A DNA stretch of 64,000 nucleotides, from NCBI GenBank assembly GCA_941918925.1, contig OW799234.1, positions 72,353,043-72,417,042 of the forward strand, given 5' to 3'. This document shows positions 46,461 to 57,444 of this stretch, piece by piece. The stretch's first letter is position 1, and each line of letters opens with the position of its first letter. Source of the DNA: Phyto melanocephala (Eukaryota > Arthropoda > Insecta > Diptera > Rhinophoridae). The position numbers and the translations under genes are program-made. Below the pieces are notes generated by a model. That model searched no databases. It was not told the origin of the DNA and worked only from the letters and a program-made list of their open reading frames with translations.

Positions 46461-48308
46461 CAGGTATGAAACAAGCTTTAGCTTAATCATCAATCCTTTT
46501 TTGTTTTTTTAGTTTTGAAAGTTAATATATATTCAATTCATAATTTTTTATGGAAATAGAATTCGGGAATTATATTCATATACTAATATGCTTCACATTG
46601 TGTTTGCTTGAATTATCTGTTTACAAGATTTTTTAATCATCTTATTATGGTCTCATTAACCAGGTAATCGATTAAAAAGTATTTTTTTCATTTACATTTT
46701 AGAAAGATCTCTTTCTTTTTTCCTTTGCAAATCAAAAATTTAAAGGTACCCCTAATACTCCTAATAAGTATTTATGTTCCCTTTCTCCTACCTTTTAGTA
46801 TAGTTGTGGATATATTGAAACATCATATGTTTGTATTTAATAACAAATTAAAATGTAATTCATCAATAAAACAAATAATACAATACAATGTAATCAGCAG
46901 ATTGGAGATACAAAATTGAATTAAACATTATAAATTTATATAAACATGCATACAAACGGACGTATATACTCGTACATATGTATGTATGTATTTACTTGTA
47001 AATGAAAATGCATATTGTCAATATATGTACTACATACATACATATGTATGTGTGTATGTATGTATATGTGTAGATTGTATGATGCTCTATATCCTTTCAT
47101 AACACCCCTGTAGATAATATTGGACTACATCGTAGTCCATTGCCGCTGAAATGAACTAGTTACGACCTGGTCCTATGTAATGCAGTAATAGACCAAGTCA
47201 TTTTCAAACTTGAGTTTGTAGTTAAGCGACAGGTGTTGGTGTTTGAACGATTATATCAAAAGCTGTATAATAATCGTTAAGGTACCCCATCGAGTAGTGA
47301 CAAAGTTTAGTTATGAGACCACTCCGATGTAATGCAAAGCTGGGTTATATGTTCCAGCCTTAGGACTTTGCAATGTTAAATCGACCATGTTTTCTTCAAA
47401 CATTTAAGTGATCTTTGAACTAGTCCCAGGAGTATACTTTACATATCTGCATTATCTGCAGGGAAACAAAAACAAACTGACGATGACGTTGATAATGATG
47501 ATGTTGACACAAAATATTATTTATCACAGTGAATGAACATTGAAAATAGCGTTTCTTTTTCGCTGTAGCACATAATTCTGTTAAATTATAAAACAACCAC
47601 CATAGGTCAGTTGTTATAAAAATTAATTAATTATTATCGCATTTTAATATAATTGCCTTTTTTTCTATTGTTTTAAATGTAGAACTAAAATTAAATAAAT
47701 AAATTGCATTAACAAATATTCTGTTGTTTTAAAATTATTTACATAAAAATTAATTAAAATTTTTACAAACGTAAAACTTATAATGAACACTTTTATTATA
47801 AATTTTGTTTTATTTATAGATTTTATTGTTTACTTAATAACTCACGAATATCTATATCGAATATCACTAAACTTTCTGCTTTATTCTTATTGAAAACAGC
47901 CTTTGGAAACTTTTACCCTCTAATAGAACATCATTTTTATGTTTAGTTTTAGATTTAGTTGAGACTATACCAGACTTTAATTTTAATATAAAAATTTGTT
48001 TGTAGAGACAACAGATTTTTTTTAAACCTGAAAACCACAACTATTTTGTTTTAACATTATTAATTTCTATTTATTTTCTAATATTTATTTGATTTTGTTT
48101 TATGAAAAAAAAAACAATTTTTACTAAACTATAAATTGAATTAAAATTATTTTGTATCCATTTTATGTTGAGTCTAAACAAATGTTGTATGTACAGACAA
48201 ATATAAATTCGCAACAATTGAGATGACAATATAAATACATACATACGTACATACATATACATATATTTTATATTTATTTAGAAAAACAAGAAAAAGAAAA
48301 ACAATATA
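46461..48308. other. 1.8 kb spacer with TATG microsatellite
   Basis: TATG/CATA repeats at about 46970-47075. A patch of higher complexity at 47090-47470 (TGGACTACATCGTAGTCCAT, TTACGACCTGGTCCTATGTA) looks unlike intron background but carries no recognisable frame. The rest is AT-rich. Confidence 0.5.
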
Positions 48309-49538
48309 CACCCAACTCTTTTTTTACACGGTAGATACGTTCCTCAGAAATCCGTGTAAAAGAAAACCGTGTAAAAAAAGAGGCGTTTCCTATAGTAAAA
48401 TGGGGGATACGTTCCATGTCATCTAAAAACCGTGTAATATGAAATAAAGAACTACATATATTTATTTCGAAAAACCGTGTAAAAAATTTTGAAAGCTACA
48501 AAATTTCAGATATGCATATAAATTATATGTTCATATGGCATTTTTTTGAGCATTAAAACTTAAAATACATAATTCATACAGGTGAAAAACAAAAGAACAA
48601 TGGAAATCTATTAATCCAGAATTAAGAACAAACAAATTAGAATAGAAATAAAGAAAAAATATTTACATAGCTACATAATTATTCGTCGCTACTTGATAAT
48701 AAGCGCAATTGTTTGCGACGATATTATCACTAGAGATATCCATCAAATTATCCAATGGTGACTTTCATCCGGTAATAGAATTTTGAACTGTCGGACTACT
48801 TTCCGAAAGGTCTTTCGCCGTCGACTTATTTATTCAAAAATCTTTTATAGAAAGTTGAACTTTTGGTTTTTTAAGTTCTTTATACAACTTTTTATATCCA
48901 GCAATACAATTATTAATATCTCGTTCAAATTTCAATGCACGTTCCATATTAGGATAATTTTTTAAGAAATGATTCACCATACTTTTACCAAATGTTAGAA
49001 CGTCATCAATTAAACTAGCAGTTAGTTGACATATTTCGGTCTCCTCGTCGTTATCGCTATTATGGTTCTCAGTTTTGCCGTCATCTGTTGTTTATTCAAT
49101 CAGACAATCATCATCTAGAGACTTATCTATCATTAATTCGTCGACATCTTCAATTTGACAGTCCAAGATTTTTAATTTTACTTCCAAAGGAATTGCTTGC
49201 CTTTTACGAATCTTTGAAATTTTGGACATTTTGTTAACTGTTAAATAGTTAGGGCAAACATTTTATTTTTTAAGCTTAAATAAAAATTTATAGATAAAAT
49301 ACCTTTTTTCACTTATTAAGGTCAGAAATGTTCAAATCTAATTGATAGCACGAACAATTGATAAAATATTGCGAGCTAATAAACTTTAAACACTTTAATT
49401 ATGCAATATTTTATGTAAATATCATGCGAACAAAATGTATAGGTACGAGTTATCGAATAAGGGGATTTCCCAGTTACTACTATGTATGTGTAACTTCAAA
49501 TCCGTGTAAAAAGAAACCGTGTAAAAAAGAGTTGGGTG
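48309..49538 (-). mobile_element. pogo/Tigger-like element, 1230 bp, TA duplication
   Basis: Ends CACCCAACTCTTTTTTTACA and (reversed) CACCCAACTCTTTTTTACAC, flanked by TA. CCGTGTAAAA recurs at least seven times within about 200 bp of the left end and again at the right end, a subterminal array that may bind the transposase (inference). It carries a shortened transposase frame on the minus strand. Confidence 0.88.
48834..49229 (-). pseudogene. Internally deleted Tigger/pogo transposase frame
   Basis: 132 codons from ATG at 49229 to TGA at 48834, interrupted by a single in-frame TAA. The N-terminus MSKISKIRKRQAIPLEVKLK resembles the start of a CENP-B-type HTH. It passes directly to an acidic Asp/Glu tract and an ETEICQLTASLIDDVL ... 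NMERALKFERDINNCI segment, typical of Tigger C-termini. The whole DDE catalytic domain is missing. One stop in an otherwise open frame suggests the deletion form spread recently or kept its frame by chance. Confidence 0.75.
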
Positions 49539-49837
49539 TATAGTAAACCCAACCCAACTACTCTAATTTGAAAATTATAAACTGGATTGCCAGAGCACTT
49601 TGACAACAGAAATCAAAATTTTTAATTTATTACAAAAAAAAAAATAATAATCAGCGTAATGTACTAAAAAATTTAGACTGCTAGCAAAATTGAAATAAAT
49701 GTTTAATTCACAAGGTCGTCCTTAGTGTCGTGGTATTGTCATAAAGTCCTAATATTCCAAAAATTTTGTGTTTTTTGTAAAAAATTTAAAACTTTATTAA
49801 ATTTAAAAATTTTAATAAAGAAAATTTGTAATTATAA

Positions 49838-50188
49838 AGCTTGGTTTTCACTATGTCATATGAAATGACAACAAAAACTGCCTCAAATGACTTCTTGTCA
49901 GTTTGCGTCAAATGCGTTTTCACTGCATTTTAAAAACTGACAAAAAAACTGACGAACGACAAACAAAAATAATTGACAACTTGTTGTCAAATTTACTTCG
50001 AAAAAAAATGCTGCCATATCTGCTGACAAACTGAAATTTGGCGTTTTCACTTATTTGTCAGTTTAGATGGCAGTTTGTGTGCATAACTGACTGCAAACAT
50101 AGATGACGCCATATGACAACCCGTTTTCATACAATTGCCAACAATTTGGGCAATTTGACAACAAAAATGACATAGTGAAAACCAAGCT
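49838..50188. mobile_element. MITE, 351 bp, TAA target duplication (PIF/Harbinger-like)
   Basis: Ends AGCTTGGTTTTCACTATGTC and its reverse complement; flanks TAA at 49835-49837 and 50189-50191. The arms contain many TGACAA/TTGTCA copies (TTTGTCAGTTT, AACTGACAAAAA), so both ends can fold extensively. Non-coding. Confidence 0.88.
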
Positions 50189-50516
50189 TAACAATATTAA
50201 TTATAATTAAAACAGAGATTAATATACAGTGAACTCGCAGAAACGTGAACATCCAATAACATGAACTACCCAAAAACATGAAATTTTTTTTGTTTATTAC
50301 ATTGACTAATCTAAAACGTGAACAAAGGCTGAAGGCTCTAAAAGGTGAACTTTTATCGAAAGTTAAAATTTAATTTTGTAAGCTTATTCATAATTTTTGG
50401 GATTCCCCGCAGAAGAATTTCGTAGTTTGTTTATTTTAAACAACTTTTGTTGCATGATAAGTAGCTTTAGTATTAATGCGGCAGTTCTACTGGAAGCATC
50501 TCTCTGTGCTGACTAT

Positions 50517-51206
50517 ACATCTATATATATAAAAATCAATGTGTGTTTGTATGTTTGTTTGTGCTTTATAGACGGTTAAACGGCTTGACCGATTTCCTTG
50601 AAATTTTCACATTTCTTCATTCTTTTCTTTCTTCTTTGACATCCACACGAACATTTGGGTAAAAAATGGGCGGACTTTCAATAGTAGGCGTGGCCACATG
50701 AATTAAATACTAAATTTCGTATATTTGGAAAACGATATCGATTAGAGTACTAAAATTTTGCAAGAGCAACTTTGACACCCAAATAAACATTTCTGGAAAA
50801 AATGGGTACATTAGAAATAGTGGGCGTGGCAGCTCTCATAGCAGTTGAATACTAAAATTCGTATATTCGGAAAGCGATAACAGTTAGAGTACCCAAATTT
50901 TGCACGAGAAACTTTGACATCTATATGACTATTTTGATAAGAAATTGATGCTTTAGTAATAGTGGGCGTGGCACCTGTCATATGAATTAAATACAAAAAT
51001 TCGTATATCTGGGAAGCGATAATAGTTAGAGTACCCAAATTTTGCAAGAGACACTTTGACGTCTATATGATTATTTGAATAAGAAATGGTTGATTTAGTA
51101 ATAGTAGGCGTGGCACTTGCAAAATAAATATATTTTTGAACTATAAAATTTTTATTTCATTACGATGGGGGTGGCGAAGCACACCGGGTATTAGCTAGTA
51201 TAGGTA
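50517..51206 (-). repeat. CCACGCCCACTATT tandem-unit repeat, reverse copy
   Basis: Plus-strand order is CATCTATATATATAAAAATC, AGACGGTTAAACGGCTTGAC, units with GGCGTGGC at about 50686, 50823, 50965 and 51108, then CACCGGGTATTAGCTAGTAT. It is the reverse of 43236-44046 with the same unit number and order. Confidence 0.85.
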
Positions 51207-51260
51207 TATAAAAAATATGTATAAACAAGTGATCTCTAAAAATATTTTTATTGAAAATAT

Positions 51261-51610
51261 GTCTAATAAAAAACCAAAAGTATAAAATCTTCAAGAAAAG
51301 TCAGATATTTTAGAGCTTTTACGCAAAGGTTCATCTGTAACTGGTTTGTCGAAAAAGTATTATGTCGCCAAATCGACGATTAGTTCAATAAGAAACAGTA
51401 AAGATGCAATTTCGAAATGCGTTTATAATACTTTTTCGAGTCCTGGAAAACGGAAAACACTGCATACTTCGGAGGTTCAAAAAATATAAAAATCTCTGTA
51501 CAAATGGTTTACCCAACTACCGGTTAGAGGCATTATAATTAAAAGGAAGCTATTGAATTGCACAATCAAATTAAGGAAAATAACCATGCTAAACCTCTAT
51601 TTTGGATGAA
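51261..51610 (+). pseudogene. pogo/Tigger transposase N-terminus (CENP-B-type DNA-binding region), broken
   Basis: ATG at 51261 gives MSNKKPKV then a stop. The frame continues EKSDILELLRKGSSVTGLSK, KYYVAKSTISSIRNSKDA and PGKRKTLHTSEVQK, stop, then KSLYKWFTQLPVRG. The order (first HTH with LLRKG...STIS, then the second CENP-B motif with LYKWF) is that of Tigger/pogo and CENP-B. No DDE domain follows before the right end at 51881, so this too is a deletion derivative with stops. Confidence 0.85.
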
Positions 51611-51883
51611 TTCAATAAATAATTGAGACATACATAAGTATCTTAAAAACCCTTTTGCAAACCATAGTAGCTATGTAGTACATTAAAATATGGCAGAAAC
51701 TTACAAAAAGTTGAATCAAAACATGTCTCATAGGTAAAAATAACGTACATACATACTTTATTTTAAATTAAATAAAAGAGACTAAAATATGTTATAGAAA
51801 AAATGCAATCTAAAACGTGAACAAAATCTAAAACTTGAACATCCTTGGTAACAATTAGTTCACGTTTCTGCGAGTTTACTGTA

Positions 51884-52552
51884 TTTCACTGACTACGTTT
51901 ATTTCGTCAAATATTTGGCTAATGTAAACCCAAGGCGATTTCAATATCGGGTGATGTTAAGAAGCCAGCTGATTGTTTTTTGCTCGTTTTATTTTAACGG
52001 CACTATGTCAAAGTTAACATTTTTATTAATGTTTACATTTATTAGCGTTGGTTAAAAAATTTAATAAAATTGATAAAGTTTGTGAAAGAAATTATAAAAA
52101 TACCAATATTTTTACAATACTTTATTGATAAATAAGTAAAATACAAGTGTTAATTAGAAAAAACAAAAATTTTAATGTTTTTAATTCAGAAAATACAGAA
52201 TTCCCGTTGTATTTGTCTTAGTGGTTTTAATATGTGAAAATTGTGAAAAATGTTTTAATAGCACAAATGTAAAGAAAAGAAGAAATTTATATAAAACATT
52301 AAAAATACTTATTAATTTTAAAAATTTTGTAAAATTGTAAATTTATAAAAAATACAATTTTAATTAAAAGTAAACAAACAATTTGTTTTTTTTTTTGTGT
52401 GTTTTGACTGACATTCTCCGGGTCTTTTTGTGTTTGTTGTTGTAGGGATGTTGTCACCTGATATGAATTCGCCTTGTGTAAATCTAACTTCAATAATAAC
52501 TCAAAGCAAATATGTGACGTCAAATGCAATTAAATAAAAGGTTAGAAAAAAA
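51884..52552. other. AT-rich spacer, nothing recognised
   Basis: Contains GTCACCTGATATGAATTCGCCTT near 52453, weakly like the 8374 repeat, and otherwise A/T-rich sequence. Confidence 0.45.
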
Positions 52553-53981
52553 AACAAGTAAGAGCACTATATTCGGCATGTAGTATGCGAGTGTTTGGCG
52601 TTGGCGAGCGGAAGATTAAGGATCACAGGCAAGCACACATTAAGTGTGAGTGCGATGGGGGACCTTAGTCTGAGGGAGATGCTGGCGATTACAAAGGACT
52701 GTGCGATGAGGATTGTCGACAATCACCAGTCGGCAGTGTGAAATCGTTTTCCTAGTCCAGAGCAAACGCCGGTTGTGGCACGGGACTCAGTGATTGAGGG
52801 TATATTGATAGGTGGTCACGAAATCGAAGGGAAGGGTGTCGAAAAGGAAACCGTGATATTAGTGGTCTGCTTCGATATTCCCCCTACACGTGTATGTACT
52901 ATATTCGGCTGTGCGGAATCTTTTATACCCTCTACAAATTTAATGTACTTTTATAGCTCAAAATTAATTATTTTGTTATTAACAGTAATCACTATGAAAT
53001 AATCTCTTTATACTAAAATATGTTTTACTTTCTTTGTGTAACTTCGATATGCTAGTAAAATATTTTCGTAAATTTAGGTTTTCAAAGAAAGTGGGCGTTA
53101 AAGTTGTCGTGTCAATTAAGTTTCTGCTAATAAATACAACTCAGATTTTTCAATATAGTCCTTTATTCTTCCAAAATCTTTATTCATGTATATGATAAAG
53201 CGTTATATGGGAGGTAGGCGTTAAAGTGGGCGTGTCACCTAAATTTTCTCGCATAACATTGACATTGACTAGAAAGCTATATGTACAAAATTTCATTATT
53301 ACACCTCTAATTAGTTGTTAGTTGTTGCTAATAAATACAACTTAGATATTTAAATATATAGTCCTTTATTCTTCCAAAATCTTTATTCCTTGAGAAATTA
53401 TATGAATTTGAGATAAGGCGTTATATGGAGGTGGTAGTAAAAGTGGTCATGTCACATTTATTTGCGATCAGTGCAATATTTGCAAAATTCAGAATCATTC
53501 ATTTAATTTTGTCAGTTTTATTACATTTTAAATTTTAAATATACCGAAAAATACACTGTGCACTGTTGCATGAATTCAAGAAATTTTCAGGGAAAAATAT
53601 TTTTTTGACTCAGGAAATATACATACATTCGATATTTCATGGCTCTACATTAATGCGTTTGAACACAATTGCATTTTATTCGATGTTAAAAGAACATGGT
53701 TGTTTTGACCTACTCTTGCATACGAGCTATAATTCTCTTCCTAATATTCCCTTGTGTATAAGAAATATTCTGGCAAAATTTGAGCCCCCAGCTTGTTCGG
53801 TTCGACCTCTATCATGCTTTCAACAGGCGGACAGGCGGACGGACATAGCTTAAATCGTCATAAAATGAAACCCCGATTCAGAAAATATTTACTTTATGGG
53901 GTCTAAAATGGATATTTCGATGTGTTACAAACAGAATAACAAAATGAATACAACCCCACCATGTTTTTGGTGACGGGTATA
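52553..53981 (+). mobile_element. Divergent INE-1/Helentron-like element with a non-LTR tail inserted in its terminal hairpin
   Basis: ACAAGTAAGAGCACTATATTC is cut by the insertion at 52578-52897 and resumes GGCTGTGCGGAATCTTTTAT. The interior has GGGAGGTAGGCGTTAAAGTG and GGCGTGTCACC twice, CAACAGGCGGACAGGCGGACG, and CTTTATGGGGTCTAAAATGG. It ends GGTGACGGGTATAAA. Same subfamily as the split element at 5300-7290. Confidence 0.78.
52578..52897 (+). mobile_element. 5'-truncated non-LTR retrotransposon tail, 12-bp target duplication
   Basis: Flanked by ACTATATTCGGC at 52566-52577 and 52898-52909. The first ~160 bases encode the C-terminal ORF2 tail HVVCECLALASGRLRI ... RIVDNHQSAV with TGA at 52739-52741, followed by a ~156-bp 3' UTR ending CCCCCTACACGTGTATGT. 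Same family as 11105-11657 in opposite orientation. Confidence 0.85.
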
Positions 53982-54849
53982 AAAATCACTAATTATGTTT
54001 AAAACAAAAAAGTGTTACAATTTTAAATATTAAAGTATTCAACACAATGTTGTTTCAAAAATATAAATTCAAGAAATTATTCTTCCTTTTATTTAATTTT
54101 TACAATGATAAACGTAGGGATACAGTTCTTTGTACGAACTCATTAGTTTTGATTTTAACAAGTTTTAAGCTTCTAGTTTTATTTAAAACTCAAAACTCTC
54201 TTACAATTCTTTATTAGCAATTACCGTTTTTATCCTTAAAACCAAAGAGATATTTTTTTTAACTTTTTTTTAACCCTCAAGCAAAATTCATATGACATTG
54301 TTTCAGCTTTCTCTTTACACCTGTCACTCTCTTCTTTTCAATTTTAATACTAAAGCATTATGACAAATTTGCTGATATTGACAATTTTTTATTTTATTTT
54401 TAATATGATTTTATAAATGTCTATCAATGGCAGATGTAGTTTTTTTTTTTTTGATGCTGGAGCATGAGTAAATAAATAAGAGGAGTCGGCAGGCGTCAAT
54501 ACTTTTCGTGTTTAAAAAAATCTGATGGAAATAAAATAACGAAAAAAAAGAAGCAAAAATTATTTATGTGTAAATAATGTGTTTTAATGGAAAATCGTGT
54601 TAATTAAATGATATTTAAAATGGCAACCACAGCAGAACAAGGAAAATATACTTAAAAGAGAACAATAAAAGTACTAATTTAAAAAAAAAAATATACAAAA
54701 AACCATTAAATCTAGTCACAGCGGCCCGATAATCACTGTTCTCAATTTTGCCAGTTTTAAATTCGCTTAGCCAGACAATTTTGCATTTTTTTGTTTTACG
54801 ATTTTTTCTTAAAAATGTTTTAGCAAGATTTTCCGTATGTATGTAAAAC
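53982..54849. other. AT-rich spacer, nothing recognised
   Basis: No domain-bearing frame and no repeat match. Confidence 0.5.
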
Positions 54850-55240
54850 AAGCAAGAGCGCTATATTCGTCTGTACCGAATTTTATTTACCCTTTACACA
54901 GTTTATACCATCATGTGGTGTACACATATAAAAAAGTATGTATTAGCGATCACTAGCTTTTGTTGTTGCTTTAGCTAAACGATAATCTGAACTTTTCTTG
55001 ATTATAATGTTTTGCATTGTACCATGTTTTTTTGCAAATGTTGACAAGGATAAATATTTTGTACAATAAGTTCCATAGGAGCTGCAAAATCTCGTAATGT
55101 GACCACAGGACTGATTTTCAATAGCAATATTCTCGAAAGCATATCTGATAAATTGATACCATATAAGAGTCTGAACTATACGTGGGGGTTTAAAAAAATT
55201 GATTTCAACATACACACGAACAGGCGGACTAAACTAAATT
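54850..55240 (+). mobile_element. Partial INE-1/Helentron-like element
   Basis: ACAAGCAAGAGCGCTATATTC, a decayed hairpin (GTCTGTACCGAAT), TTTACCCTTTACACAGT, then CTGATTTTCAATAGCAATAT, GGTTTAAAAAAATTGATTTC, ACACGAACAGGCGGACT. The final CCCATAAAG block and GGGTATA end are missing. Confidence 0.7.
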
Positions 55241-55276
55241 AATACCTCTTTTTAAATAAAGGTTAAATTGGTGGTT

Positions 55277-55872
55277 AAATTTTAAGGGCCGATGTTGATT
55301 TTGAATGAAACACAAATTTTTTAGGAAATTATTGTCATTTATTTTTATTATGACAATGTTGGTATGGTTCAATTATGTATGGAACAAAATATCGGCCAAA
55401 TTGCCGCCGCGATTTCGGCGGCACACCTCCATCCGATGGTCCAAAGTTTCAATGACAATGTTGATGTTTAATTGTTGGGCACGATGCTGAGTCGAGGTTG
55501 ACTGCTCTTTTGCCACACTATCGCAAAAAACAGCAATGTTTTCCGTTTAGCGAACTAAGAAGGCATTCACAGATGTTTTCACATTTCATACAGACCTGTT
55601 TTGCTGCAATTTAAATATTTTTCACAATTCTCCCGATTGTGAACGAATTTGAACGATTATGTAGACCAAAAGAATCACAAAGTGCACGAAATGCATTTTG
55701 ATTTGAACGCCAATTTTCATAATAAGCCTGAATAACTTTAACGCGTTGCTCGATTGTGTATCATTCCATGGTTCAAATTGAGTTAGTATGAAATTGAGAA
55801 ATGTTAAATGAAATGCAGTAAACAAATTTAAAGACTAGATGTAGTTCACCTTCAACATCGGCCCTTAAAATG
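55277..55872 (-). mobile_element. mariner-type internal-deletion derivative, ~595 bp
   Basis: Ends TTTTAAGGGCCGATGTTGA on both sides in opposite orientation. Minus-strand pieces give an N-terminal HTH (YTIEQRVKVIQAYYENWRSN, NRSNSFTIGRIV), then ENIAVFCDSVAKEQSTS, and directly the C-terminus VIETLDHRMEVCRRNRGGNL plus ADILFHT. The whole DDE catalytic region is absent. Stops and a frameshift are present. Confidence 0.82.
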
Positions 55873-55889
55873 GAACTACCCTTTTATAT

Positions 55890-56763
55890 AGTTACATACA
55901 TACATACAGTCGAATAATATACATACATACATATGTTCATACATATCTAAGAGAATTTTAAATATAATGTTAAGAATAACATTTTATAGATACTTATGTA
56001 TAAATCATAATGATCATATTCGTTAGGTCATTATACATACTACATACATACATATGTTTAACTTATGACATTTTTTATGATTAAAAATTTCAATCAGTTT
56101 TTTATCCACAATACGTAAGTAAGTATGTATGCACATATGTATGTTCTTCTTTTTTTAATTAAAATAATTAAAATTATGGTTTTTAAATAATCAATAATAA
56201 GTAAGTACATACAAAAATATTAATAAACACATACGAGTACTTACATACATAAGTACATCAATCGAAAGACACATTTACAACAATTTATCCTACCCGTTAT
56301 TAAACTGTTAATTAATTACATTATTTCGTTAAATAAAATTCTCTCACTCCCTTACACACAATGTAAGTTTTAACGGTATTTTTGTGTTAAATTGTCTTCC
56401 ACATATGTTTATGTGCATACATATATAACTACATTTGTAAGTATGTACAACCATACATGCATACATATACTTATTTTGTGTTAATCAATTTTTATATTGC
56501 CAGTTTATCTGACAATTGAGTAAATAATAATGCAAAACAACAATAATAAACCATACATGTATGTTTGTGTATATTTGTGTTTACATGTAAATATTATCCA
56601 CTTTTTATACATACCTATGTACATACATGGGCTCCTGCTTGATCGTTTTTTTTTTGTCATGTTAATGTCAATTCAATTTGTATTTTTGTCTATTTGTCAA
56701 GAGATTTTAATCATCATCATATTTAAAATTGGTTCACTTTTAATAATGTATGTATGTAGGTAC
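55890..56763. other. CATA/TATG microsatellite-rich spacer
   Basis: Repeated CATACATA and TATGTATG runs at about 55895-55945, 56028-56055, 56125-56145, 56400-56470 and 56555-56625, separated by AT-rich DNA. No gene seen. Confidence 0.65.
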
Positions 56764-57444
56764 ATATCGTTAGCCACAAGTATAAAAGCCCTAACTCAAA
56801 TAATTGTAATTTTTTAACAGGAGAACGCAAAAACGTAATAGAAACTGGATTATCACAAAGGGTAGTGCAAATTGTGCAAACAATGTAATTGAATGCAAAA
56901 ATGCACTATTTTTAAACACAATAGCGGAATTCACTCTTGGTAGCATTTTTGCAATTAGTGCAAATATGCACTAATTTTTTGCTACCAAGCGTGAGTGCAT
57001 TTTTCATGTGTGTTGCAAACTTATGGCAACGAGCTGATTTTTTAGGTATTTAAGAAACAACAAATCTTTTTTTAAATTAATAAGTAAGATTCTGTGTTTT
57101 AATATTTTCCGAAAAGAAAATTAATTAATTTTAAATAAATTACAATGCCTAAATCAATGGAAAAATATAATATCAAAATTTTTTTGGTAAAAAATGCCAT
57201 GTATGAAATTAAATTTGTGGAGATTTTAAATCTTGAGAGTAAAAAAAATGTGTATCTGTTGTGCACATGTGTGTGACATTTCTTTGTACTGATTTTTAGT
57301 TGTGCATATTTGCTCAAGTGATGCAAATTGCAATTTAATAGAATTTGTTTTTGTAGTCGTGCACAAGTTAAATTGTTTGCTAGACTTGCACGGTCTGCAC
57401 GACTTGCAAGGATAGTTTGCATCAAAAAGTGAGTTCCGCTTATA

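Larger units (their letters stand above)
50227..51881 (+). mobile_element. pogo-like element with TA duplication, carrying a nested repeat
   Basis: Ends CAGTGAACTCGCAGAAACGTG and (reversed) CAGTAAACTCGCAGAAACGTG, flanked by TA at 50225-50226 and 51882-51883. Subterminal AACGTGAAC/AAAACGTGAAC repeats occur at both ends. It contains a CENP-B-type transposase remnant and a reverse-oriented copy of the repeat seen in 42875-44210. Confidence 0.87.

Noticed and set aside
47000..47070. TATG/CATA repeats as a functional element
   Set aside because: Simple microsatellite, repeated in many places (10405, 55895, 56400).
48301..49550. CCGTGTAAAA repeats as a CRISPR-like array
   Set aside because: The repeats are short and on both strands with irregular spacing, sit at the ends of a TA-flanked transposon, and the genome is eukaryotic.
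50397..50579. 60-residue frame as a small gene
   Set aside because: It crosses from the pogo-like arm into the inserted repeat, so the frame is accidental.
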